Source: Candidatus Ideonella esbjergensis (GTDB lineage: Bacteria; Pseudomonadota; Gammaproteobacteria; Burkholderiales; Burkholderiaceae_C). Taken from it: a stretch of 64,000 bases of DNA. Positions 8,901 through 16,201 of the stretch are shown piece after piece. The translations under genes were made by a program, and so were the position numbers. The stretch covers positions 806,001 to 870,000 of the forward strand of contig JADJLP010000001.1 of assembly GCA_016710065.1 (NCBI GenBank), given 5' to 3'. The notes under the pieces are model-generated. The model was given only the letters and a program-made list of their open reading frames with translations. It was not told where the DNA came from and ran no database searches. Position 1 is the first letter of the stretch. Each line of letters opens with the position of its first letter.

Positions 8901-9854
8901 CACCGCCACGCCGAACAGGAAGGCGAAGCCGGCGGTGGGCGGGATCAGCGCATGCAGCTTCATGGCCGCCAGCGTGGTGAGGTAGAACACACCTATGCCC
9001 GCGCCCTGCAGGATCAGCGCGTAGCTGGCGCGCTTGCCGCGCAACCGCCAGCCCAGGCCCAACAGCACCACGCCCACGCCCATCACGCCGGCATAGCGCA
9101 GCGGCAGCGGCACGCTGACGCGCTCGGCCGCGTAGCGCAGCAGGAAGGCCAGGCCCAGGAACAACAGCAGCACGCCCACCTTGACCAGGGTGTTGCCACC
9201 GAAGATGAGGTTGCGCAGCGGCGCGGGCAGGCGCTCGGCAAAGGTCTTGGCCGGCGGGAGCGGCGGCGCCATGGGCGGTGCAGCGCGGCGCGGCGGCTCG
9301 GTCCAGGCCGTGGTGGCAGCGGTGCCAACTGGCGGGGCTGCGGGCTTGGCTGGCGTAGCGGCGGGTTGGGGTATCGCAGGGTCCGCCACGGGCGCAGGCA
9401 GCGGCGCATTCAGCGTGGCACGGCTGGCATCCAGGGTGGCGGCCTGGGCAGGCACGGGCCGGGGTGTGAACACGGGCTGCGTGGTCACCTGGGGCGTGGC
9501 GGCGGGCAGCGTGTGGGGCTTGGGTGCTGCGGGCGCGGTCGTGGTTTCGCCGCTGGCCTTCAGCGCCGCCAGATCGCGCTCCACCGTGGCCAAGCGCCGC
9601 TCCAGGCGCAGTACCTGCTCGCGCAGCACAGTCAGCTCTTCCTCGGGCGCGGCTTCGGCGGTGCCGTGGGGAACGGCGAATGGATGCTGCACAGGGTGGG
9701 TCGGCGTAGGCGCGGGGGGCTCGCCGGGTGCACGATTACGCTTGAACGAACTGGGCACAAAGACAGCCCCCAGGATGCCCAGCACCAAGCCCACCATGGG
9801 GGAAAAGACCATGCCCCCGATCAACAACCCGCCCAAGGCGGCCAGCCATTTCAT
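5982..9854 (-). CDS. DUF2339 family polytopic membrane protein
   Basis: A 1290-residue integral membrane protein of unknown function. It starts MKWLAALGGLLIGGMVF (first helix), then has a short coiled-coil-like segment (EEELTVLREQVLRLERRLATV and following), a long Pro/Ala-rich linker, and more than twenty predicted hydrophobic helices filling the remaining 1000 residues. The helix-rich body opens with NLIFGGNTLVKVGVLLLFLGLAFLL, which is typical of DUF2339. ATG 9854 has a GGGAG ribosome binding site at suitable spacing; an in-frame start 33 bases further upstream would add a non-hydrophobic leader and is rejected. It is followed by its usual partner DUF3999 and may be cotranscribed with it. 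Confidence 0.87.
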   Translation of the reverse strand: MKWLAALGGLLIGGMVFSPMVGLVLGILGAVFVPSSFKRNRAPGEPPAPTPTHPVQHPFAVPHGTAEAAPEEELTVLREQVLRLERRLATVERDLAALKASGETTTAPAAPKPHTLPAATPQVTTQPVFTPRPVPAQAATLDASRATLNAPLPAPVADPAIPQPAATPAKPAAPPVGTAATTAWTEPPRRAAPPMAPPLPPAKTFAERLPAPLRNLIFGGNTLVKVGVLLLFLGLAFLLRYAAERVSVPLPLRYAGVMGVGVVLLGLGWRLRGKRASYALILQGAGIGVFYLTTLAAMKLHALIPPTAGFAFLFGVAVLSAVLAVLQNAMALAVVAALEGFAAPVLVSTGSNNPLGLFTYLTVLNAGIFVVAWFRAWRPLHLIGLVGTLTLAGAWAQARYTPEHFAVTQTFLIVFGVMFSIIGLLFARRTLLENGDETMAQRPLAERAAQTLQRVGRVDSALVFGTPLSAYGLQYLLVQDKPLGPALAAVAFGLFQLLLARLALAQRNAGLSLLAESYVVVAVLFGTLAIPLGLEGRWTGAAWAVEAAGMFWLGLRQQRPYARVFALAVMGGATYKLLQEVAPSFAPGTPWLTGSSLGPVLLAGAAGAIWWLSRKLPKPAELAADSTADTTASRLAPLEALGVSAMPWLAGAALNLLPWLWLMPATAPMGSTVLALAFWLIGERFTRAELKAHPNRLPESTPFASVSAALHGVAALGLLSTLQFSGDKTVLAHGHSALLTTLWVAAGLLVTVWRAVLLARAASGLKGPMVWTSSQQLAVLAAAALLHLAPLFVMDWQDIAWLWPLMGSVSLWAALRMGLAPLAGLAAAVQLGAFVVHYLSGWGDPAPGTEPPLFLSQHFFTSLVQVLAWIVSAGLLHAAERRPAEDERRPMLPALLASPLVLWAPLLAGIAGWVVQWFAEFGRAAYVWGHPHWHTGLMVLVLLATGLLMRGVARVRQWPHMALASLAVLPGLALVALSDAATGPSSPFMPSHDLGLLAWPLALAWHLWALRRWPAEAPVGAVRTATHVGGLWLFTALAALELVARVQALSLSGTAWLELSAVAVLAAVLYGLSRPGMAQRWPVRDVPSAYLEVAALPLVALSGLWLMAAGLLSAGDAPPLPYVPLLNPLELGLAGVILTLLQWQGALPADSRWRLPQGLGLKLVAAAGLGLLTGMVLRACHHWAGVAWSAEALFASRLTQAALSLTWALCGVLAMVLGNRRSSRGAWVAGAALLGVVVAKLFFVELADHGGIYRIVSFMGVGVLLLAVGYFAPVPASKNGDAAPPAPPAI

Positions 9855-9937
9855 GTATTGCTCCCTCAGTGCTCGGGCCATCACCATCGCGCTGTGCGGA
9901 TAGGCGGCCTCTTTGCGTTGGTCGTCATGCTAACTGC

Positions 9938-9953
9938 ACACACCATGGTGTGT
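9938..9953. promoter_or_regulatory. 16-bp perfect palindrome upstream of the DUF2339 gene
   Basis: The sequence ACACACCATGGTGTGT is perfectly self-complementary. It sits in the 131-bp gap between the response regulator stop (9986) and the DUF2339 start (9854), about 85-100 bp upstream of that start. There is no T-tract on either side, so it resembles a dimeric repressor operator more than a terminator. Which protein binds it is unknown. Confidence 0.45.
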
Positions 9954-9985
9954 ACCCCGGCGGTGGTATGAGCGATTCGGCCGCC

Positions 9986-10621
9986 TCAAGCCTCGATCAC
10001 ACCCCAGCGCAAGGCCAGCAAGGTCAGCTCGGCCTGGTTGCTGGCGGCCAGTTTCTGCTTGATGTTGTAGAGGTGGGTGCCCACGGTGCTGGGCGAGAGG
10101 CTGAGCGCTTCGGCGATCTCGGCCACGCTGCGGCCGCGCGCCAGACGCACAAAGACCTCGAACTCGCGCTCGCTCAGCGCGTCGAAGGGGCTGGCCGCGC
10201 CATCGAGTTGCGAGAGCGCCAGGTTCTGCGCGGTTTGCGCGTCCAGGTAGCGCCTGCCGGCGGCCACGGCGCGCACGGCCTCGGGCAAGGTCTCGGGCGC
10301 GCTGCGCTTGCTCAGGTAGCCCAGCGCGCCAGCGTTGAGTGCGCGGCGCGGGTGGGCGGTGTCTTCATGGGCCGATAGCACCAGCACCGGCGGCGTGCTG
10401 TCTTTGGCCCGCAGGCGCCGCAAAGTCTCCAGGCCGCCCAGGCCCGGCATGCTCAGGTCCATCACGATCACGTCGGCACGCCATTCGGCGAGGCCCTTGA
10501 GCAGGGCCTCGCCATCGGCCGCTTCGCCCACCACCTCGATGCCCGCGCCTTCGGCCTGCAGCAGCATGCGAAAGCCCATGCGCACCACGGCATGGTCGTC
10601 CACCAGCACCACGCGGATCAT
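9986..10621 (-). CDS. NarL/LuxR-family response regulator
   Basis: A 211-residue two-component response regulator. The receiver domain has the acidic pair Asp8-Asp9 (VLVDDH), phosphoacceptor Asp55 (DVIVMDLSMPG), the switch Ser in VLSAH, and the conserved Lys in YLSKRS. A linker leads to a C-terminal LuxR helix-turn-helix (ALSEREFEVFVRLARGRS, then STVGTHLYNIKQKL). The start at 10621 (MIRVVLVDDH) begins exactly at the receiver strand; the frame continues upstream but only into the kinase gene. It follows the kinase by 25 bp, so the two form an operon. The position directly divergent from pqqA parallels regulators of PQQ-dependent alcohol oxidation (AgmR/ExaE types), so control of pqq or quinoprotein genes is a reasonable inference. 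Confidence 0.92.
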   Translation of the reverse strand: MIRVVLVDDHAVVRMGFRMLLQAEGAGIEVVGEAADGEALLKGLAEWRADVIVMDLSMPGLGGLETLRRLRAKDSTPPVLVLSAHEDTAHPRRALNAGALGYLSKRSAPETLPEAVRAVAAGRRYLDAQTAQNLALSQLDGAASPFDALSEREFEVFVRLARGRSVAEIAEALSLSPSTVGTHLYNIKQKLAASNQAELTLLALRWGVIEA

Positions 10622-10646
10622 GCGCGTGCCTCCCAGGTCTTGCGGA

Positions 10647-12050
10647 TCATGCGGCTTCCTCCGCCAGGCAGGGCAGCGTGGCCCGGATGCGGGTGCCACC
10701 TTCGGGCCGTGTATCGGCCTCGAACCAGCCGCCCAGGCCCAGCACGCGCTCGCGCAGGCTGGTGAGGCCGAAACGGGCGGGGCGGTGCTCTGGGGGTGGC
10801 AGGCCGCAGCCGTCGTCGTCGATGGTCAATGTCATGTGGTGTGGATCGTTGTGCGCCAGGGTGACGGCGATGTGTTGGCCGCCGCTGTGCTTGATGGCAT
10901 TGTTCACCGCTTCCTGGGCCACGCGGTAGGCCACCAGGGCGGCGGGGGCCGTGAGCGGTGCGCCCATGTCGTTCAGCTGCAGACTGAGCTGCCAGGCCGG
11001 GTGGCGCTGGCGCAGGCCGCTGACCAGATCGTTCAGCGCGTCTGGCAGGCCCAGCGGGGCCAGCTCCAGCGGCGTCAGGCGCGGGATCATGCCGTGCATG
11101 GCGTCGTACAGGCGCGTGGCCTCGCTGTCGATCAGCAAAGCCGCCTCACGGCCGGTGGCGTCGGCCTCGGGCAGGCGGCTGGCCAGCGAGCGTGCCAGCG
11201 AGCGTATGGCGGTGACCGACTGGCCCAACTCGTCGTGCAACTCCGAGGCGATCTCGCGCCGCTCGGCCTCTAGCCGCTGCTCCACGCGGTGCGCCCATTC
11301 GCGGCTCTCGGCCAGGCGGCGCTCGGTGTCGTGCGTGGCGATGCGCTGCTGCACATTGGTCTCGATGGCTTCACCGAGCCGGTTCACCGATTCGCCGATC
11401 AGGCCCGCCTCGCGCCCAGGCAGGGGGGCGAGCCGGTGCGAGTAGTCGCCGCACTGCATGCGGCCCAGCGCCTGCACGATCTGGCCAAAGGGCCTGAGCG
11501 TGTGGCCCACGGCCCAGAAGACGGCCAGGTGGATCAGCAGCAGCGCGGCGGCGGCGGCGATGGCCAGTTGCTGCAGATCTTCCCAGCCGTCGAGGATGGC
11601 GCGCGAGGGGTCGGCCTCGATGGTCAGGGTGCCGCCGGCGATGGCGATCACCTGGCGCTGCAGCGGCGGCAGCACCAGGGCGCTGTACCAGGCCGGCGCG
11701 TCGTGGCCTTTCTTGTAGACCGGCGGCGGCGAGCGGTAGAGCACGCGGCCGGCGTCGTCGCTGAGCGTGATGTCGTTGGCCCGCACGCGGCCCAACTGGT
11801 CCAGAAAGCCCAGCATGGCCTGCGGGCCGCCGCGGGTGACGATCCAGCTCACTCGCTCCAGCAACTGCGTGGCTACGCGGTTGCTGGCCACGATCTCCTC
11901 GCGCACGCTGGCCCGGGTGTTGTCGATCTGCTGCCACATGAGCGCAGCAATGAACAAGCCCATCAGGCTGGCCACGATCAGGTTCAGGCGCAGGCTCAGG
12001 CTGGCGCCGCGGGCTTGTGGTGGCGTCGTCGGGGCCTGGGGCGTGGTCAT
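10647..12050 (-). CDS. Sensor histidine kinase, NarX/UhpB (HisKA_3) type
   Basis: A 467-residue membrane sensor kinase. The first helix is near residues 20-39 (LIVASLMGLFIAALMW). A periplasmic sensor region of about 120 residues follows, with second helix near 160-182, a HAMP linker (LRPFGQIVQAL onward), then a HisKA_3 dimerisation domain with His272 in SELHDELGQS, and an HATPase domain (N box AVNNAIKH, G box DDDGCGLPPP, RFGLTSLRERV). The start at 12050 (MTTPQAP) gives a short cytoplasmic tail before the first helix. It is cotranscribed with the response regulator downstream and faces away from pqqA across a 181-bp intergenic region. Its stimulus cannot be read from sequence. Confidence 0.9.
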   Translation of the reverse strand: MTTPQAPTTPPQARGASLSLRLNLIVASLMGLFIAALMWQQIDNTRASVREEIVASNRVATQLLERVSWIVTRGGPQAMLGFLDQLGRVRANDITLSDDAGRVLYRSPPPVYKKGHDAPAWYSALVLPPLQRQVIAIAGGTLTIEADPSRAILDGWEDLQQLAIAAAAALLLIHLAVFWAVGHTLRPFGQIVQALGRMQCGDYSHRLAPLPGREAGLIGESVNRLGEAIETNVQQRIATHDTERRLAESREWAHRVEQRLEAERREIASELHDELGQSVTAIRSLARSLASRLPEADATGREAALLIDSEATRLYDAMHGMIPRLTPLELAPLGLPDALNDLVSGLRQRHPAWQLSLQLNDMGAPLTAPAALVAYRVAQEAVNNAIKHSGGQHIAVTLAHNDPHHMTLTIDDDGCGLPPPEHRPARFGLTSLRERVLGLGGWFEADTRPEGGTRIRATLPCLAEEAA

Positions 12051-12113
12051 GGGGCCATTGTCAGGGTTGGCCCTCAAGGGTTTGGCCGGGGTTGGTCCCA
12101 GGCAGGGCCAGGT

Positions 12114-12142
12114 TCATGAAAATCATGAGCGTCAATTCATGA
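12114..12142. promoter_or_regulatory. Three TCATGA boxes in the kinase/pqqA intergenic region
   Basis: The 6-bp palindrome TCATGA occurs at 12114-12119, 12123-12128 and 12137-12142, spaced 9 and 14 bp apart, within 29 bp. The cluster lies about 90-118 bp upstream of pqqA and 65-92 bp upstream of the kinase start. It is a candidate binding cluster for a regulator, possibly the adjacent response regulator. This rests on pattern only. Confidence 0.35.
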
Positions 12143-12186
12143 GTGGGTCCACGACAGACAGGAGTGTGCTGGGCACAGTACGTCAT

Positions 12187-12207
12187 CGGTACCGGGCCCC
12201 GGTACCG
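12187..12207. promoter_or_regulatory. 21-bp palindrome just upstream of pqqA
   Basis: Arms CGGTACCGGG and CCCGGTACCG (10 bp each, perfectly complementary) flank a single central C. The palindrome ends 24 bp before the pqqA ATG, so it lies at the promoter or in the 5' leader. Without a T-tract it is more likely an operator or a leader hairpin than a terminator. Confidence 0.5.
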
Positions 12208-12231
12208 GCTTCAACCTTCAGGAGACACACC

Positions 12232-12306
12232 ATGATCTGGCAAACCCCCACCGCCCAAGACTTCCGCTTCGGTTTCGAAATCACGATGTACATCGCGGCC
12301 CGCTGA
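12232..12306 (+). CDS. pqqA: PqqA, PQQ precursor peptide
   Basis: A 24-residue ribosomally made peptide that is the substrate for pyrroloquinoline quinone synthesis. It begins MIWQTPTAQDF and ends FEITMYIAAR. Glu16 and Tyr20, the two residues that become PQQ, are spaced exactly as in known PqqA (E-x3-Y). The ribosome binding site AGGAGA precedes the ATG by 6-7 bases. It heads a pqqABCDE cluster; a hairpin with a T-rich tail 60 bp downstream probably leaves pqqA as the most abundant transcript. Confidence 0.96.
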   Translation: MIWQTPTAQDFRFGFEITMYIAAR

Positions 12307-12365
12307 ACGCAGCGGCCAGCTTTCTCGTACCTGGTGGCGGTGAATCGCATGCACCGCTGCCTCTT

Positions 12366-12408
12366 GACCTGCACTTCCCGCCCGGGGCATGCAGGTCATT
12401 TCATTTCT
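12366..12408 (+). terminator. Attenuator-like hairpin between pqqA and pqqB
   Basis: A perfect 8-bp stem, GACCTGCA (12366-12373) with TGCAGGTC (12390-12397), encloses an inner CCCG/CGGG stem and is followed directly by ATTTCATTTCT (12398-12408). This resembles an intrinsic terminator placed inside the operon. Partial termination here would yield excess pqqA RNA relative to pqqBCDE, which fits PqqA being consumed as a substrate. Confidence 0.65.
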
Positions 12409-12425
12409 GACCCTGAATGCTGACC

Positions 12426-13340
12426 ATGAAACTGGTGGTGCTGGGCTCCTCGGCCGGTGGTGGCTTTCCGCAGTGGAACTGCAATTGCACGCAATGCGCC
12501 GGGGTGCGCGCCGGCAAGCCGGGCCTGCAAGCGCGCACCCAATCGAGCATCGCCGTGGGCGGGCCCTACAACTGGGTGCTGGTGAACGCCTCGCCCGACA
12601 TCCTGCAGCAGATCAAGGCCACGCCCGCGCTGCAGCCGGCCCGTGCCCTGCGCGACAGCGGCATCCAGGGCGTGCTGCTGGTGGACGGCCAGATCGACCA
12701 CACCACCGGCCTGTTCATGCTGCGCGAGCGCGGCGCGTCGCTGCCGCTGTGGTGCACCGACCCGGTCTACGACGACCTCACCCAGGGCAACCCCATCCTG
12801 AACGTGCTGGGCCATTTTTGCGGCGTGCAGCGCAACCGCGTGCTGCCCGACGGCTCGGCCTTCGAGGTGCCCGGTGTGCCGGGGCTGCGCATCCGCGCGC
12901 TGCCACTGTGGAGCAAGCCGGCGCCGTTCTCTCCGCACCGCGAGCACAACGTGGTGGGCGACAACGTGGGCTATGTGTTCGAGAACATCGCCAGCGGACG
13001 GCGCATCTTCTACGCCCCCGGCCTGGCCGAGATCGACCCCACGGTGTGGGAGGCCATGCGCGCGGCCGACGCAGTGCTGGTGGACGGCACCTTCTGGGTC
13101 GACGACGAAATGATCCGGCTGGGCATCAGCAGCAAGCGCGGCAGCGAGATCGGCCACCTGCCGCAGTTTGGCGAGAACGGCATGCTGGCTTGGTTGAGTC
13201 GCTTGCCCGCCAGCACCCGCAAGCTGCTCATCCACATCAACAACACCAACCCCATCCTCGACGAAAACTCTCCCGAGCGTGCCGCGTGCACGGCGGCCGG
13301 CGTCGAGGTCTGCTTTGACGGACTGGAGATAGCCCTGTGA
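12426..13340 (+). CDS. pqqB: PqqB, PQQ biosynthesis metallo-hydrolase
   Basis: A 304-residue protein of the metallo-beta-lactamase fold, the usual length for PqqB. It carries the N-terminal signature LGSSAGGGFPQWNCNC, with the two cysteines that bind zinc, and the QIDHTTGL motif that replaces the normal HxHxDH site. It has been proposed to hydroxylate the tyrosine ring of the crosslinked precursor. ATG 12426 (MKLVVLGSS) is preferred over an in-frame ATG three codons earlier because it matches the family N-terminus. The stop overlaps the pqqC GTG by 4 bp. Confidence 0.95.
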   Translation: MKLVVLGSSAGGGFPQWNCNCTQCAGVRAGKPGLQARTQSSIAVGGPYNWVLVNASPDILQQIKATPALQPARALRDSGIQGVLLVDGQIDHTTGLFMLRERGASLPLWCTDPVYDDLTQGNPILNVLGHFCGVQRNRVLPDGSAFEVPGVPGLRIRALPLWSKPAPFSPHREHNVVGDNVGYVFENIASGRRIFYAPGLAEIDPTVWEAMRAADAVLVDGTFWVDDEMIRLGISSKRGSEIGHLPQFGENGMLAWLSRLPASTRKLLIHINNTNPILDENSPERAACTAAGVEVCFDGLEIAL

Positions 13341-14065
13341 GCAACGTCATCCACGAATCCACGCTGGCCTGGTCGCGCACCGAGTTCGAGGCCCGCCTGC
13401 GTGAGCAGGGCAAGGCGTACCACATCCACCACCCGTTCAACGTGATGCTCAACACCGGCAAGGCCACGCCCGAGCAGATCCGCGGCTGGGTGGCCAACCG
13501 CTACAGCTACCAGGTGGCGATACCGGTGAAGGACGCGGCCGTGATGTCCAACTGCCCCGACCGCGAGGTGCGGCGAGAGTGGATACAGCGCATCCTCGAC
13601 CACGACGGCTTCAACATCGGCGGGGTGAAGGACGAAGGCGGCATCGAGGCCTGGATACGGCTGGGCATCGCGACCGGCCTGACGCGCGACGAGATCACCG
13701 ATTTCCGCCACGTCATCCCGGCCGTGCAGTTCGCGGTGGATGCCTACGTGAACTTCGCGCGACGTGCGCCCTGGCAAGAGGCCGTGTGCTCGTCGCTCAC
13801 CGAGCTGTTCGCCCCAGAGATCCACAAGCAGCGACTGGCCACATGGCCCGAGCACTACCCCTGGATCGAGAGCACGGGGCTGCAGTACTTCCGCAACCGT
13901 GTCACCCAGGCACGCCGTGACGTGGAGCAGGGCCTGGAGGTGACACTCTCGCACTTCAACACCAAGCCGCTGCAACTGCGTGCGCTGGACATCCTGAAGC
14001 TCAAGCTTGACATTCTGTGGGCCATGAACGATGCCATGGCCACGCGCTACGGGGTGACGGCGTGA
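13337..14065 (+). CDS. pqqC: PqqC, pyrroloquinoline-quinone synthase
   Basis: A 242-residue all-helical oxidase that performs the final cofactor-free ring closure and oxidation to PQQ. Characteristic blocks are YHIHHPFNVMLNTGKATP near the N-terminus, GWVANRYSYQ and ALDILKLKLDILWAMNDAM at the C-terminus. Start is GTG 13337 within a GTGA overlap with pqqB, indicating translational coupling. Length matches the family. Its stop overlaps the pqqD GTG in the same way. Confidence 0.95.
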   Translation: MSNVIHESTLAWSRTEFEARLREQGKAYHIHHPFNVMLNTGKATPEQIRGWVANRYSYQVAIPVKDAAVMSNCPDREVRREWIQRILDHDGFNIGGVKDEGGIEAWIRLGIATGLTRDEITDFRHVIPAVQFAVDAYVNFARRAPWQEAVCSSLTELFAPEIHKQRLATWPEHYPWIESTGLQYFRNRVTQARRDVEQGLEVTLSHFNTKPLQLRALDILKLKLDILWAMNDAMATRYGVTA

Positions 14066-14334
14066 CCGTGATCGACACCACCGTGCCCCGCCTGGGCCAC
14101 GGTTTTCGCCTGCAGTGGGAAGAGGCCCAGGGTTGCCACGTGCTGCTCTACCCCGAGGGCATGGTGAAGCTGAACCAGAGCGCGGGCGAGATCCTGGGCC
14201 GCTGCGATGGCCAGCGCGGCGTGGCCGAGATCGTGTCCCAGCTGGAAGTGGCCTTCAGCGCCCAGGGCCTGCGGCCCGAGGTGGAGAAGTTCCTGGCGAT
14301 CGCGGCCACCAACCGCTGGGTGACGCTGGCATGA
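14062..14334 (+). CDS. pqqD: PqqD, PqqA-binding chaperone
   Basis: A 90-residue peptide chaperone that presents PqqA to the radical-SAM enzyme PqqE. It begins with GTG 14062 (VTVIDTTVPRLGHGFRLQW) in a 4-bp overlap with pqqC. The family core is present: a leading P-R-L-x2-G-F-R-L-Q-W-E, then EGMVKLNQSAGEILGRCDG. It overlaps pqqE by 4 bp (ATGA). Confidence 0.95.
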   Translation: MTVIDTTVPRLGHGFRLQWEEAQGCHVLLYPEGMVKLNQSAGEILGRCDGQRGVAEIVSQLEVAFSAQGLRPEVEKFLAIAATNRWVTLA

Positions 14335-15464
14335 GCATGCAGGCGCTTCAACAAGCGGTCGTGGGCCCACCGCTGTGGCTGCTGGCCGAAGTGACTTACC
14401 GCTGCCCGCTGCACTGCATTTTTTGCTACAACCCCACCGACTTTGCGCGCCACGAAGACGAGTTGAGCACTGACGAGTGGCTGCGCGTGCTGCGCGAGGG
14501 CCGCGCGCTGGGCGCCGTGCAGTGCGGCTTCTCGGGCGGCGAGCCCCTGGTGCGCGACGATCTGGAAGTGTTGGTGGCCGAGGCGCATCGCCTGGGCTAC
14601 TACACCAACCTGCTCACCTCGGGCGTGGGCCTCACCGAGGCGCGCGCCGCCGCGCTGAAGGCCGCCGGGCTGGACCACATCCAGCTCTCGTTCCAGGACT
14701 CCACTCGCGAGGTGAACGACTTTCTCTCGCACACCAAAACCTTCGCCTTGAAGCAACGCGTGGGCGAGATGCTCAAGGCCCAGGGCTGGCCCATGGTGAT
14801 GAACGTGGTGATCCACCGCCTCAACATCGAACACATAGCCCGCATCATCGAGATGGCGCACGAGCTGGGTGCCGAGTACATCGAGCTGGCCAACACCCAG
14901 TACTACTCCTGGGCCGAGGTGAACCGTGCGCACCTGTTGCCCACCACCGAACAATTGAAGCGCGCCGAGGCCATCACCGACGAATGGCGCGTCAAGCTCG
15001 AGGGAAAGATGAAGATCTATTTCGTGGCGCCCGATTACCACGAGGGCAAACCCAAGAAATGCATGAACGGCTGGGGCAATGTCTTTCTCACCATCACGCC
15101 CGACGGTGCGGCGCTGCCTTGCCACACCGCGCGCATGCTGCCCGGCCTGGCCTTTCCCACGGTGCGCGAGAAGAGCCTGAAGGAGCTGTGGTTCGACAGC
15201 GAGGGCTTCAACCGCTTCCGCGGCACCGGCTGGATGAAGGAGCCCTGCGTCTCGTGCCCCGACAAGGAGAAGGACCTGGGCGGCTGCCGCTGCCAGGCCT
15301 ACATGCTGGCGCAGGACGCGGCGGCGGCCGACCCGGTCTGCCCCAAGAGCCCGCACCATGCCGTGGTGCAGCGCGCGGTGGCGGCGGCCGATGCCTGCGA
15401 GGTGCCGACGCAGCCCATCGTCTTTCGCGACCGGGCCAGTTCGCTGCGCTTGCACGCGAGCTGA
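14331..15464 (+). CDS. pqqE: PqqE, radical-SAM PqqA crosslinking enzyme
   Basis: A 377-residue radical SAM/SPASM enzyme that forms the Glu-Tyr carbon-carbon bond in PqqA. The SAM cluster motif is Cys25-x3-Cys29-x2-Cys32 (CPLHCIFC). The SPASM domain supplies auxiliary-cluster cysteines in KCMNGWG, LPCHTAR, CVSCPDKEKDLGGCRCQA and DPVCPKSPHH. The start is ATG 14331, inside the pqqD stop; an upstream in-frame extension into pqqD is not part of the protein. No pqqF/G protease gene follows, so the peptide must be trimmed by a protease encoded elsewhere. Confidence 0.96.
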   Translation: MSMQALQQAVVGPPLWLLAEVTYRCPLHCIFCYNPTDFARHEDELSTDEWLRVLREGRALGAVQCGFSGGEPLVRDDLEVLVAEAHRLGYYTNLLTSGVGLTEARAAALKAAGLDHIQLSFQDSTREVNDFLSHTKTFALKQRVGEMLKAQGWPMVMNVVIHRLNIEHIARIIEMAHELGAEYIELANTQYYSWAEVNRAHLLPTTEQLKRAEAITDEWRVKLEGKMKIYFVAPDYHEGKPKKCMNGWGNVFLTITPDGAALPCHTARMLPGLAFPTVREKSLKELWFDSEGFNRFRGTGWMKEPCVSCPDKEKDLGGCRCQAYMLAQDAAAADPVCPKSPHHAVVQRAVAAADACEVPTQPIVFRDRASSLRLHAS

Positions 15465-15537
15465 GGCGCGGGAATGACGCCGGTGGCCGGGAACCTACAC
15501 AGGCTGCTATGCCACCGTCAACAGCCACCCGGCGGCT

Positions 15538-16176
15538 TCATTTCACACGTGCGCTCGGCCTTTCCTGCCAGCAGTCCAGGTAGGCCTGCAGGTGCGGCAT
15601 GCCCTCGTCACCGGGCACGAATTTCATCAGCCCACGTGCGAACTCCAGTGCGCAGAAGGCGGTGATGTCGGCCACGGTGAACCTCGGGCCAGCCACATAA
15701 GGTTGCCGGGCCAACTCGCCGTCGAGCCAACGCGCCACGTCGCGCATCTTTTGGCCCTGTGAGGCACCAAACTCGGGGAACTGGGGCTGCTCCAGCGGCG
15801 CCAGGCCGGGGTGGGTGTGGCGTATGCACATGGCGATGCCCATCAGCAGGTAGAGCTCGATGCGGCGGTCGGCCATTTCGATGAAGGCGTGTTCGTCAAA
15901 GCCACGGCCCATCAGGTTGGGCTCGGGGTGCAGGCCTTCGAGGTAGCTGCAGATGGCTCGTGTTTCGGTGAGCACGCGGCCATCGTCCAATTCCAACGCC
16001 GGCACCTTGGCCAACGGGCTCTTGGCCAGGTAGTCGGCTTGCTTGTGTGCGCCGGCTGCAATGCTCACCGTCACCAGCTCGATGTTGACGGCGGCCAGGT
16101 CGCTGAGGCCTTTCTCGGCCAGGAAGATGCCCACGCGGCGGGGGCTGGGCGCGCGGGGCGACATGTAGAGCTTCAT
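15538..16176 (-). CDS. Glutathione S-transferase family protein
   Basis: A 212-residue soluble GST with an N-terminal thioredoxin-like domain (MKLYMSPRAPSPRRVGIFLAEKG; the KVPALELDDG cis-proline region; TETRAICSYLE glutathione-contact motif) and an all-helical C-terminal domain (FTVADITAFCALEFA N-capping box). The substrate is unknown. It begins at 16176, 25 bp behind the yfcG-like gene, so the two are probably cotranscribed with the 5-oxoprolinase gene. It converges with pqqE; the 73-bp gap between them contains only a half REP motif (GCGCGGGAATGACG, 15466-15479). Confidence 0.88.
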   Translation of the reverse strand: MKLYMSPRAPSPRRVGIFLAEKGLSDLAAVNIELVTVSIAAGAHKQADYLAKSPLAKVPALELDDGRVLTETRAICSYLEGLHPEPNLMGRGFDEHAFIEMADRRIELYLLMGIAMCIRHTHPGLAPLEQPQFPEFGASQGQKMRDVARWLDGELARQPYVAGPRFTVADITAFCALEFARGLMKFVPGDEGMPHLQAYLDCWQERPSARVK

Positions 16177-16201
16177 GGCGTGAGCCTTGTGCGTTGGGGC
16201 T

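Noticed and set aside
7464..9971. Very long antisense open frame opposite the DUF2339 gene
   Set aside because: The translation is a Gln/His/Gly/Arg-rich shadow of the membrane protein on the other strand, with no family features.
12187..12207. Palindrome before pqqA as an intrinsic terminator of an upstream transcript
   Set aside because: No T-tract on either strand, and the upstream gene is divergent, so no transcript would need to end there.
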